Shown here in pieces: positions 8,380 to 17,412 of a DNA stretch of 64,000 nt. Numbering within the stretch: position 1 is the stretch's first letter; every line of letters begins with the position of its first letter. Origin of the DNA: Anaerolineales bacterium. Its GTDB lineage: Bacteria; Chloroflexota; Anaerolineae; Anaerolineales; UBA11579. Under the pieces are notes generated by a model that had not been told where the DNA came from, did no database searches, and worked only from the letters and a program-made list of their open reading frames with translations. The position numbers were made by a program, and so were the translations under genes. The stretch covers positions 1 to 64,000 of the forward strand of contig JAFGDK010000089.1 of assembly GCA_016932165.1 (NCBI GenBank), given 5' to 3'.

Positions 8380-9018
8380 CTAGACCAGGTTGTTTTGGAT
8401 GGCTACCGCCACGGCCTCTGTCCGGCTGTTTGCCTGCAATTTTGATAGGATGCTGCTGACATGGAACTTGGCTGTTGACACGCTGACCACAAGCCGTTCG
8501 GCAATCTGGGTATTGTTGAGCCCTTCCGCCATTAGCACCAGAACTTCCCGCTCCCGATCGGTAAGATCAAACCCAAGTTTATCTGCCGGTGCTCTGGTGG
8601 CTTCAATCAGCACCTGGGCAGCTTCCGGGGCTAGAGTTGGCTTTCCAGTATTTGCTGAGCGAATCGCATCAGCTAATGCTTCGGCAGTGATATCCTTAAG
8701 CAGGTAACCGATTGCTCCGGCTTTTATCGCTCCTTCCACCAAATTTTGTTCTTTGAAGCTGGTGAGGGCGATCACTTGCACTTGAGGGCAGGATTCTTTG
8801 ATCTTTTGGGTGGCGGTGGCCCCATCCATACCGGGCATTACCAGGTCCATCAGCACTACATCAGGTTTAATTTCGCCACAAAGCCGGACGGCTTCTTCCC
8901 CTCCTGAGGCCTCGCCAACCAGTTCCAGGTCATCAAAAGCGTATAAGAAAGCGCTCAATCCACTGCGAACCATTGCGTGGTCGTCAACCAGCATGACATG
9001 AATTTTTTCATCTTTCAT
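8380..9018 (-). CDS. NarL/LuxR-family response regulator
   Basis: Receiver (VDDHAMVR, VLMDLVMPGMDG) plus LuxR HTH (LTDREREVLVLMAEGLNNTQIAERLVVSVSTAKFHVSSIL). Internal start MKDEKIH preferred over 9108. Confidence 0.95.
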   Translation of the reverse strand: MKDEKIHVMLVDDHAMVRSGLSAFLYAFDDLELVGEASGGEEAVRLCGEIKPDVVLMDLVMPGMDGATATQKIKESCPQVQVIALTSFKEQNLVEGAIKAGAIGYLLKDITAEALADAIRSANTGKPTLAPEAAQVLIEATRAPADKLGFDLTDREREVLVLMAEGLNNTQIAERLVVSVSTAKFHVSSILSKLQANSRTEAVAVAIQNNLV

Positions 9019-10669
9019 TGGTTTGCTCCTCATTGTTTTTACCAGACCAGGTGATATGCAGTGAAGTGCCTTTACCAACCTGGCTGTTAATCTCAATCCT
9101 GCCACCAATGTTTTCGGCGCGTTCTTTCATGATCCCCAGCCCCAGGCCTTCAGTTCCTCCAAGATCAGGATTGAAACCAATCCCATCGTCAACGATCTCC
9201 AGGGACACATCATCTGCCAGACAAAAAAGGGTAACATGCACCTCAGCCGCGTTGGCATGCTTGGCAATATTGTTGAAGGCTTCCTGGGTGATCCGGTAGC
9301 ACATTTCTTTTACCTTTGGCGGCGGGTCTTGCTGGAATTGCGGGTTGAATATCACTGAGACCCCGGTTCTGGCATAGAAAGCATTGACCTGGTGCTGGAT
9401 CAGATCCTTGAGATTGGTATCTGCCAGGGCGGTGGGGCGCAGCTCAACCAGAAGTGTGCGCATCTCGGAGAGCGCCCCCCGAGTGAGCAGACGGAGTTCT
9501 TCCAGACGGCGTTTTCCTTCCTCTGGATCACGCTCCCAAATCTTTGGCAGCACATCCGCAATCAGGCTGGATGAGAACAAAGTCTGGGTTACGGCATCAT
9601 GAAGATCCCGGGCAAGGCGGTTTCGTTCAACGATGATCGCTGCTGATTCCAACTTGTCCATCAACTGAGCGTTTTGGATCGCTACTGAAACTTGCTCAGC
9701 AAAGGACATTCCGATATCGATTTGTTCTTCAGAAAATTCCTGCGGTTCCAAATAATAAAATGCTAAACCACCATACACTTCACCCTGGATAAACAGCGGG
9801 ACGGAAAAGGAGCCGGCGAACTTCTCTCTCAATGCCACGCGCCCCTTTTTTATCTCCTCAGGGATGACAGGATCTTTCTGGACCAAATCGACGCGTTGAG
9901 GCAGCGGGGGAAAATTTGTGTATGTGGGCTTGCCTTCCAGGCAAGCCTGGACATAGAGGTGGGCGCCGTACGGTTCCAGGTTGGAGATGGATCGTTTTTC
10001 CCCCATGATGTAGATGCCTTCCATACCATAGCTAGCTTGGTGGTGAATGAAACCATTTGCCAGATCAAAATGATGCAAAATGCAACCAGCGGCGCCTAAT
10101 TGTTTGGCAGCCAATTCGACTGCGCGTTCTAAAAAGAGATCAATTGGCAGCTTGGTATTGATCATGCCGATAATGTCTCTAAGGCTTTCTGCGATCTTGC
10201 GCTTGTGTTCCAGTTCTTTGGTGCGTTCTATCACCCGCTGCTCTAAGTTTTGCTGCACATGCATCCGTTGTGTGGCATCAACAGAAACATTAAGTATCCC
10301 AATGATCTCATCATCGTGGATTAAAGGAGATAACACTACATCCCAATACGAGGTGATCCCCCCGGCTTCAAGTTTCATTCCGGTGATATGAATGGTCTCC
10401 CCCGCCAAAGCACGTTCATACAGGGGAAGGACCACCGGTTCGGATCCGGGAACATGAGCAAAATAGTTGACACCTGGTTCCAATGGGGCGGAGCTGGGAG
10501 GCGCATAGCGAGAAGAGAATTCAGCCCAGGTAGGATTGTAACGCTGGATGCAATACTCCCTGTCCAGAATGGCGATTCCCATTGGCATCCGGCTGAAGAT
10601 AATTTCTCCCAGATCTAAATCTGCAGTTGAGCCCAGAGATGTGGTTTCACCAGTGTTACGCTCAGCCAT
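9008..10669 (-). CDS. Sensor histidine kinase, PAS-GAF-HisKA_3-HATPase
   Basis: NRLARDLHDAVTQTLFSSSLIA (HisKA_3), GIGFNPDLGGTEGLGLGIMKERAENIGG (HATPase); GAF-like middle. Start MAERNTG preferred. Confidence 0.93.
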   Translation of the reverse strand: MAERNTGETTSLGSTADLDLGEIIFSRMPMGIAILDREYCIQRYNPTWAEFSSRYAPPSSAPLEPGVNYFAHVPGSEPVVLPLYERALAGETIHITGMKLEAGGITSYWDVVLSPLIHDDEIIGILNVSVDATQRMHVQQNLEQRVIERTKELEHKRKIAESLRDIIGMINTKLPIDLFLERAVELAAKQLGAAGCILHHFDLANGFIHHQASYGMEGIYIMGEKRSISNLEPYGAHLYVQACLEGKPTYTNFPPLPQRVDLVQKDPVIPEEIKKGRVALREKFAGSFSVPLFIQGEVYGGLAFYYLEPQEFSEEQIDIGMSFAEQVSVAIQNAQLMDKLESAAIIVERNRLARDLHDAVTQTLFSSSLIADVLPKIWERDPEEGKRRLEELRLLTRGALSEMRTLLVELRPTALADTNLKDLIQHQVNAFYARTGVSVIFNPQFQQDPPPKVKEMCYRITQEAFNNIAKHANAAEVHVTLFCLADDVSLEIVDDGIGFNPDLGGTEGLGLGIMKERAENIGGRIEINSQVGKGTSLHITWSGKNNEEQTNER

Positions 10670-10830
10670 GGGGGTATTATACTCTGGGATAGGGTTGGGG
10701 CAACACCTGGATGCCATGAATGGTTAAATTCTTCAGGATAAGAACTTAAGCAAGTACTGGGATATTACTTTAGTTCTCCCCAATATAGGGAGGTGTTTTC
10801 GTTTAGGATGTTTTGCTTTAGGGGTATGGG

Positions 10831-10855
10831 AAAATCCCGCCAGCAGCGGGATTTT
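10831..10855 (-). terminator. Intrinsic terminator of the SDR gene
   Basis: AAAATCCCGC-CAGCA-GCGGGATTTT, 10-bp perfect stem; T tract on the minus strand. Confidence 0.85.
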
Positions 10856-10887
10856 CTCAATCAGGTTACAAGTTATCTCACGGCTTA

Positions 10888-12354
10888 TTATGGATAGCAA
10901 ACCGTTTCTTCTAAATCGTGCTGGTGGCGCCAAACCTGGGCCAGGAAGGGGCTGCGCTGGGCTTGCTGGCCGATGTTCCATTCAGGTGGGGCGCACTCCG
11001 GGCACCAGTGGCCGCCTTTGAGCACGCTGTTGGCGGTCATCGAGAAATGGTGGTTGAAGGCGCAGCTCCACTGTAAGGGGGTAAACAGGTCCCCTGGCGG
11101 TATGTTTTTTGAGGTGCACTCGCCCCCGCGAAACCGGGCGGCCCCGCGCATATCTGTGAGGTTTAGTTCGCTGGTTGGCTTGCTTTCATCGTAGCCGTGG
11201 TCCAGACGCTGGTATTGGGTCCAGTCAGGAACGTCATCGCCGCCAGTATCCCAGTGGTGGATGCTTTCCATGCTATGGCGACCTTTATAAAACGCGGTGA
11301 TCCGTTTGGGATCTTCTCTCAGCCAGCGCATGGGCGAGTCCTCAAATTTGAAGGCCACCGGTTTAAAGATCATCTCTTTGAGCAGTTTCCGGGGCACCAT
11401 CCTGGCAAAGGACTTTTGGATCCACGGCGTGCGGCGGGTAATTTCATCAAAGTAATCATCCAGCCCCTGTTTCTGGTGATCTAGAAACTGGTGGAGCACA
11501 TCTGAGTCTTCATACCATTGGCAGTGGAAGTTGCGCAGGGCGAACCATTTGCGCTCATAGACCTCTTCTGGCTTCAATCCAAGGATGCCAAGGAAGCGGC
11601 GCAAGAAGTTGAGGTAGATACTGCGCGTGTTGTCCCCGCCGCCAATATTGTAGAACCGGCGCCAGAAATCCTCGGGCAGGTCCTCCCGGGTGGCATTAAC
11701 CAGCACTCTTCCGGCATCGGTGACCCCGATGGCTTCAAAGCAGGTGTTCAGGGGTTGGTGGAACATGATCGGCATGTGGTCCAGAGAAAAGGAGAGGATG
11801 AAGGTCTGGCGCAGGGAAACCCAATATTTTAAACCGGATTCTGCCACGATCCGTTCCGCCTCAGCCTTGGAACAGGCATAGTAGTCATAAGCGCTGGGGA
11901 GGACAGGATCACCAACCCGGCCGATGTGGATCGGCGGCAGGCGATCACCGGTCTGGGCTACCGTGCCGATGTTGACCAGCCGGACAGCATCGGGGTCTGG
12001 CTGGGATTTGACCGCCCGGACAATATTCCGCGCTGCCCCGACATTCACCCGCCAAGCCAGCTCAGGGTGATGATCGGCCAGGGGGGGGATCACGGCGGCT
12101 GCGTGGAGGACATAATCCGCCCCGGTGACGGCTTCAAGCACATCCCCGTAGTTGGTCAGATCGCCCCATACAATCCGTACCGCGTGTTTGTCGGCATATG
12201 GCTGTAACTTTTTTCGATTGGGTTCAGTCGGCAGGTCCAGCAGGGTCAGGTTTACCTGCTGTTTGTGTTCCGGGGTGACAAACAAATCAAGGGCAGCACC
12301 GCCCATGTTCCCCCCGGCGCCGGTCAGCAGCACATTGATCTTCTCTTTTCCCAT
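10888..12354 (-). CDS. NAD-dependent epimerase/dehydratase (extended SDR) with C-terminal Cys/His zinc-ribbon-like module
   Basis: INVLLTGAGGNMGGAAL Rossmann motif, YYACSKAEAE (YxxxK-type); C-terminal LQWSCAFNHHFSMTANSVLKGGHWCPEC. Start MGKEKINVL preferred. Confidence 0.88.
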   Translation of the reverse strand: MGKEKINVLLTGAGGNMGGAALDLFVTPEHKQQVNLTLLDLPTEPNRKKLQPYADKHAVRIVWGDLTNYGDVLEAVTGADYVLHAAAVIPPLADHHPELAWRVNVGAARNIVRAVKSQPDPDAVRLVNIGTVAQTGDRLPPIHIGRVGDPVLPSAYDYYACSKAEAERIVAESGLKYWVSLRQTFILSFSLDHMPIMFHQPLNTCFEAIGVTDAGRVLVNATREDLPEDFWRRFYNIGGGDNTRSIYLNFLRRFLGILGLKPEEVYERKWFALRNFHCQWYEDSDVLHQFLDHQKQGLDDYFDEITRRTPWIQKSFARMVPRKLLKEMIFKPVAFKFEDSPMRWLREDPKRITAFYKGRHSMESIHHWDTGGDDVPDWTQYQRLDHGYDESKPTSELNLTDMRGAARFRGGECTSKNIPPGDLFTPLQWSCAFNHHFSMTANSVLKGGHWCPECAPPEWNIGQQAQRSPFLAQVWRHQHDLEETVCYP

Positions 12355-12510
12355 AATAAGAGCATATGCCAGAACAGTGGGGCAGACCAGATGTCGTTTG
12401 GCAGGAAAACGGTTGAGGATTGTCAGGGGATGATATGACAAATGTCATTTCTAACCTTTCAGAAATCTTAGTATTAAATTTCTTCCTCCGGTATTGACTG
12501 GAAAATATTT

Positions 12511-12558
12511 TGGTATATACTTTATATATATAAAATATTTATATATATAATATTTTTT
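12511..12558. promoter_or_regulatory. AT-rich repeat/palindromic region, candidate MarR operator
   Basis: TATATACTTTATATATATAAAATATTTATATATATAATATTTTTT immediately upstream of the MarR gene; TTTATATATATAA occurs twice. Confidence 0.55.
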
Positions 12559-12564
12559 CGCAGG

Positions 12565-13017
12565 ATGGGAAGTATGCAGACAGAAATCCAATTTTTAGAA
12601 GTTGTTGAGGATTGGGCTAGGCTTTATTTTTTTCGATCGCTGACTGAGTTTTTCAACAACCTGAAAAATTCAGACCTCTCTCTCTTGCAGGCCTATTCGC
12701 TTGCTTATCTGTATTTCAAAGGACCGACCAAGATCACAGAGCTGTGCGAACATATGATGGTATCTCCAGGAGCAGCCAGCCAGATGGTGGACAGGTTGGA
12801 AAAACAGGAGATGGTTAAGCGCGTGGCAGACCTGGATGACCGCCGCGTGCGCAAGGTGGTTTTGCTTGATAAAGGTAAGGAATTTATGCAGGAAAGCTTT
12901 AGATTCAGCCAGAACTGGCTGGGTAAGATCCCCGCCAGCATCACGCCAGATCAGGAAGTGCAGGTTGCTTCCTCTCTTTCCCTGTTAATCCAAAGTTTTG
13001 ACCTGCACAGTCAATAA
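12565..13017 (+). CDS. MarR-family transcriptional regulator
   Basis: ITELCEHMMVSPGAASQMVDRLEKQEMVKRVADLDDRRVRKVVLLDKGKE, typical MarR wHTH. Confidence 0.92.
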   Translation: MGSMQTEIQFLEVVEDWARLYFFRSLTEFFNNLKNSDLSLLQAYSLAYLYFKGPTKITELCEHMMVSPGAASQMVDRLEKQEMVKRVADLDDRRVRKVVLLDKGKEFMQESFRFSQNWLGKIPASITPDQEVQVASSLSLLIQSFDLHSQ

Positions 13018-13029
13018 GAGGAAATATGA

Positions 13030-13653
13030 ATGAAATTAGCAATATTTGGGGTTACCGGTAAAACCGGTCTTGAGATCACCAAACAAGCCCTTGAGCAGGG
13101 GCATCAGATTACAGCTTTCGTGCGTGATCCGTCCCGATTAGGGGTGCAAGACGAGCAGATTAAGGTTGTAGTTGGCGATGTTTACGATCAAGCAAGCGTT
13201 GCCCTGGCGGTTGGGGGGCAAGATGCGGTCATCTGTGTGCTGGGTGCGGGCAGAGAATTGAAGAAAACCACGCTGCGCTCAACAGGCACACAACACATCA
13301 TCAGTGGGATGAAGGCTCATGGTGTCAAGCGGTTGATCGTTGTAACAGCCATGGGAGTTGGTGAAAGTTGGGATACGCTTTCCCCGATGAATAAACTATT
13401 CTTCGCCACTGTGTTGAAAAGTGCGCGGGATGATCATGAAAACCAGGAGACAGCAGTAAAACAGAGCGGCCTGGATTGGACCATCATCCGGCCAAGCGGC
13501 TTGACCGATATGCCGCGAACAGGGGTCTATCAGGTTGGAGAAAAGATCCGGGCGGGCAGCTCTCAAATTGCCCGCGCGGATGTTGCCGATTTGATCCTGA
13601 AAGAATTGGTAGGTAATGCTTTGATTGGCAAAGCGGTGACGATCACCAACTGA
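13030..13653 (+). CDS. NAD(P)-binding SDR-family oxidoreductase (NmrA/HSCARG-like)
   Basis: LAIFGVTGKTGLEITKQALEQGHQITAFVRDPSRL, SGLDWTIIRPSGLTD. Confidence 0.9.
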   Translation: MKLAIFGVTGKTGLEITKQALEQGHQITAFVRDPSRLGVQDEQIKVVVGDVYDQASVALAVGGQDAVICVLGAGRELKKTTLRSTGTQHIISGMKAHGVKRLIVVTAMGVGESWDTLSPMNKLFFATVLKSARDDHENQETAVKQSGLDWTIIRPSGLTDMPRTGVYQVGEKIRAGSSQIARADVADLILKELVGNALIGKAVTITN

Positions 13654-13679
13654 GTCATGACATCACTGAGGAGAGTTGA

Positions 13680-14114
13680 ATGGATATTTTAAAAACGGTT
13701 ACCATCGGCTTCCTGATCCTGGAAAGCATTAATGTGCTGACTCTCTATACTTCCCCTGGGTCTAAATATGCCAATGCAGTTGGGGTTTTCAGCGCCTGGG
13801 AGAAATCGAAGGCACACCCGGAGATGCATGATTTTGTAAAATATCTGGTCAATTGGGTGGCTGGCACCAAGCTGATCTTCATCTCCCTGCTGGTTGTTAT
13901 CCTGGCAGTGGCAGATGAGCATATCCTGCTGTTTGTGGCAGTGGCACTGATATTTTCAATCCACTCCTTTTTCTGGAGGATGTTCCCGCTGGTCAGAAAG
14001 ATGGATCAAGAGGGCCAGGTTGAGCCGAGGAATTATTCCCAGCTTTTGGGGTGGATGATCAGGGCTTTTGTGCTGGTATTTGTGGCGGCTGTTTTGGCCA
14101 CCCTGATTGGTTAA
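13680..14114 (+). CDS. Four-helix membrane protein, unknown
   Basis: 144 aa, hydrophobic segments; co-directional with the MarR/SDR genes. Confidence 0.7.
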   Translation: MDILKTVTIGFLILESINVLTLYTSPGSKYANAVGVFSAWEKSKAHPEMHDFVKYLVNWVAGTKLIFISLLVVILAVADEHILLFVAVALIFSIHSFFWRMFPLVRKMDQEGQVEPRNYSQLLGWMIRAFVLVFVAAVLATLIG

Positions 14115-14152
14115 GTGCAGGGAAAAATCGTATTCCAGACTTGAGGATCGTG

Positions 14153-15727
14153 CTATCCCAATTCCTTGATGACTGAATCAGCGGCCAGTTTGCCCGTCAG
14201 AATCGAGATGGGTAACCCTGATGGGCTGTAGGTCCACTGCCCGGCCTGAAATATTCCAGGGATGGGAGTCTTGGTAGCACTGAAGATCTTTGGCAGCCGG
14301 CTTTCTGCTGGCATCGGCCGGTTGGAAAACGCCCAGCCGGTGATGGCACCGTGGGTATTGCCAGAGATTTTTTCCATCGTCAGTGGGGTGGAGGAGAATT
14401 GCTGCACAATCGCCCCAGCAATGCCCGGATAGATGCTCTCACTCAGGGTTTTGATCATACAGGTTTCCGCATAGGCCTTAAACTCTTCGTACCAGCCGCT
14501 TTCCTGGATATATTTGGTCAGTTGGTAGTCAAATAATACGCTGATCACCAGGCCAGTTTTTCCCTCTGGCGCCATAGAGACGTCCCGTAAAACCGGGCAG
14601 GCGATCTCATAGGTTGTCAGGGACAAGAAATCTGCCAGCCATTGCTTCACGGTTTCTTTATCCTTACCGATGGGAAGCGGTCCGGCAGCAGACTCGCCCT
14701 TTTTGCTTGCGGTATAGAAGAGATGCTCGCTGGCAATCCCGGCAAAATAGGATTTATCCAGATCTACCCCCAGGAACAAGGTAAATATTGAATCGTTCCC
14801 GGTCTTATCCTCAATTTCTGTCCATCTTTTTTTGAACGCTGATTTTATCTGGTTATCCTGTAAACTTGCTGGGTCAATGCTGCGGTAGAGCGCTTTCAGA
14901 TCGGCTGCCCAGATTAACTGTTGATACTCAAGGGTGTCACCTTCGCTGGTAGTCACCAGTTTTTTCTCCGGGTCAACCTTTGTGATCAAAACCTTGTTTC
15001 TGATCTCACCGCCATGTGCTTTAATCAAATGGGTCATTTTCCTAATTAGTGTGCCGGTTCCCCCCAGCGGGTAATAGTAATCCTGGTAGAGCTTGATATA
15101 GCTCAATGCAAAAAATGCCGGTGTTTGTTTGAAAAAGTGCTGGGCAATGATATCCAATAAAGATTGGTTATCGGTGTAGCGGCGTAAAAAGTCTTCAACT
15201 GGCTCGTTGAGCGCTTCTATCTTTTTGAAAGTGAAAGCATACTGGAACATCCAAGGCACGATTTTCTTGAGCATATATTCCCAATCTTCCTTCAGATCCA
15301 GAAAGGCTGGGTTATCAATGCTGTATTGCACATCCATATACTTCATGATCTGCTGAATCTGTTCAACGATCAGATCGATCTCAGCGATGTTCTCTGGATA
15401 TAACTGGTTCAAAAGAGCCTGGTATGCGCTGAGGTCTTCTACGGTGTTGATCGGTATGATGGTGTCTTCTACACCTAATGTGATCTTGTTTTTAACAAAT
15501 TCAATCTCTAGTCCAAGCTGCTTGAGCATTGGGAACAACACCCCTGAATTCTCAGTCGCCCGGATCCCCCCATCGTAGAAAAAGCCATCCCGTTCAAAGG
15601 TGTTAACTAACCCTCCGCAGATCGCCTCCTTCTCGCACAGCAATGTGGAATAGCCAGCCTTCGACAGATAGGCCCCGGCAGTCAAGCCAGCAATTCCTGC
15701 GCCAACAATTATGGCATCATATTTCAT
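14153..15727 (-). CDS. FAD-dependent oxidoreductase (phytoene desaturase/CrtISO-like)
   Basis: YDAIIVGAGIAGLTAGAYLSKAGYSTLLCEKEAICGGLVNTF dinucleotide motif; C-terminal GIFQAGQWTYSPSGLPISILTGKLAAD. Confidence 0.9.
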   Translation of the reverse strand: MKYDAIIVGAGIAGLTAGAYLSKAGYSTLLCEKEAICGGLVNTFERDGFFYDGGIRATENSGVLFPMLKQLGLEIEFVKNKITLGVEDTIIPINTVEDLSAYQALLNQLYPENIAEIDLIVEQIQQIMKYMDVQYSIDNPAFLDLKEDWEYMLKKIVPWMFQYAFTFKKIEALNEPVEDFLRRYTDNQSLLDIIAQHFFKQTPAFFALSYIKLYQDYYYPLGGTGTLIRKMTHLIKAHGGEIRNKVLITKVDPEKKLVTTSEGDTLEYQQLIWAADLKALYRSIDPASLQDNQIKSAFKKRWTEIEDKTGNDSIFTLFLGVDLDKSYFAGIASEHLFYTASKKGESAAGPLPIGKDKETVKQWLADFLSLTTYEIACPVLRDVSMAPEGKTGLVISVLFDYQLTKYIQESGWYEEFKAYAETCMIKTLSESIYPGIAGAIVQQFSSTPLTMEKISGNTHGAITGWAFSNRPMPAESRLPKIFSATKTPIPGIFQAGQWTYSPSGLPISILTGKLAADSVIKELG

Positions 15728-15787
15728 CTCTGCGCCTCCAGGCAGTTGATATTGAATTGACTCGGATAAAAATTTCTCTGCATTTTA

Positions 15788-16723
15788 TCAATTTCCGCCC
15801 ATTTTCATTCTGGGAAGACCGGTCAGTTCTTCGCTGATCTTCCAAACTTGTTTGCCCAAATCGCGGTCGGTTGCATGCGGCATTGGCGCTTCCTCTACCG
15901 TGCGGTTGAAGAACTTGCCGCTCACCAACTGCATTTCAGGGGCTGCTGCCAGGTAGTAAATCGCCTCACCGGAGATTTCTGGCCCTTTCAACAACGGTCG
16001 AACAAATAACTTCTGATAAAACGGGTAGATGAACCCGTTGTCCAGCCCAATATTCGTCCTCACCGCTCCGGGATGTATGGCATTGATACTCACGTCTGTG
16101 CCTTCCAGCAGGTCAGCCAGCTCCCATACAGTGAGCAGTTGAGCCACTTTCGATGCACCGTATCCCTGCAGTCCCCTGTACCTGCGGCGCGCCCAGGTCA
16201 GGTCATCCAGGTCAAGACCGCCGAAGCGGTGGCCCTGTGAATTCACCTGGATGATCCGGGCTGGCGCACTCTCGACAATCCGGTCGAGAAGCAGTCGGGT
16301 GAACAGGAATGAAGCCAGATGGTTCACGCAAAATACGGTCTCATAGCCCTCTTCCGTCAGGGTGCGTTTTGTCCGGTGCAACCCGGCATTGTTGATCAAT
16401 ACATCAATCCTCGGGTAGTTAGCCAGGACATGTTCAGCGGCCTGCCGCACCTCAGGCAATCTGGAAAAGTCTGCCAACACAACATCCACCTGTCCTTTGT
16501 ATTCCTGGGTGAGTTCTTGTCGGACGTTCTCTGCCTTTTCGCCATTCCGGCAGACCAGCACCAGCGCAGCGCCTCCCGCGGCCAACCGTCTGGCAGCCTG
16601 GTACCCCACCCCCGATGTTGCCCCGGTGAGGATGCATACACGCCCGTCCATCCGGGCATCGGTGCTCTTTTGGGGCTTAAGGGCACTGGCAATGAATTGG
16701 AGTTCGTCAGGGAGTGTCGCCAT
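15788..16723 (-). CDS. Short-chain dehydrogenase (retinol dehydrogenase-like)
   Basis: VCILTGATSGVGYQAARRLAAGG, NNAG, YGASKVAQLL. Confidence 0.92.
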   Translation of the reverse strand: MATLPDELQFIASALKPQKSTDARMDGRVCILTGATSGVGYQAARRLAAGGAALVLVCRNGEKAENVRQELTQEYKGQVDVVLADFSRLPEVRQAAEHVLANYPRIDVLINNAGLHRTKRTLTEEGYETVFCVNHLASFLFTRLLLDRIVESAPARIIQVNSQGHRFGGLDLDDLTWARRRYRGLQGYGASKVAQLLTVWELADLLEGTDVSINAIHPGAVRTNIGLDNGFIYPFYQKLFVRPLLKGPEISGEAIYYLAAAPEMQLVSGKFFNRTVEEAPMPHATDRDLGKQVWKISEELTGLPRMKMGGN

Positions 16724-16728
16724 CGATC

Positions 16729-17166
16729 CTATCCGAAATATCTATGCACGAACCTGCGGTAAAGCCGATTGAAACCTGGGATGCCATTGAATATATCTCC
16801 CCAGATGTCAAAATAATCCCGCTGGTGAATGATGCGGTTGTCTTCGCCAAAAGTCAGCTTGGTGGTGCCATACATCGGCGTGCTGGGGAACCTGCGGAAC
16901 ATCATCACCATCTTCCATTGGAGGAAGGCTTCGTTTCCATCTGCCATCACTGATTCGATTTCCATGTTCAATTGCTCGCAGCGCGCCGTCAGGCGGTTGC
17001 ACATGGCTTTGAACTCTTCGATCCCCTCAATGCGTTGGATACTATCCTGGAACACGATTTCCTCGTGGTAATACGGAAAAAGGTGTGACCAATCTGGTTT
17101 GCCTTCGGTATTATAGGTCTTTCCCCAGAGATCTTGGATTCGTTCGGGAGTTAACTTTTCGATCAT
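16729..17166 (-). CDS. SnoaL/NTF2-like protein
   Basis: 145 aa; FPYYHEEIVFQDSIQRIEGIEEFKAMCNRL ... cone-fold NTF2-like pattern. Confidence 0.75.
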   Translation of the reverse strand: MIEKLTPERIQDLWGKTYNTEGKPDWSHLFPYYHEEIVFQDSIQRIEGIEEFKAMCNRLTARCEQLNMEIESVMADGNEAFLQWKMVMMFRRFPSTPMYGTTKLTFGEDNRIIHQRDYFDIWGDIFNGIPGFNRLYRRFVHRYFG

Positions 17167-17368
17167 GTTCTTCTCTCATGCCTTGATATGCAGACAACTT
17201 GTGCTCAGAAAAAAACCCCGGCACAGATAGATTATAAAATGAGTTTGAACTATTTTGGATGGCATCTGCCGATAAATCATATTAAATCAATTCGAGTAGT
17301 TCAGGGCTCAAAGTATCCTATCATTACAACGTGGGAAAGGGTAGGCTGACGCTCTTGTGGGTATGAAA

Positions 17369-17390
17369 AGCCATCCGGTGACGGATGGCT
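17369..17390 (-). terminator. Intrinsic terminator of acnA
   Basis: AGCCATCCG-GTGA-CGGATGGCT followed by TTTT on the minus strand. Confidence 0.8.
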
Positions 17391-17412
17391 TAATTGTTAT
17401 GACGAAATTCCA

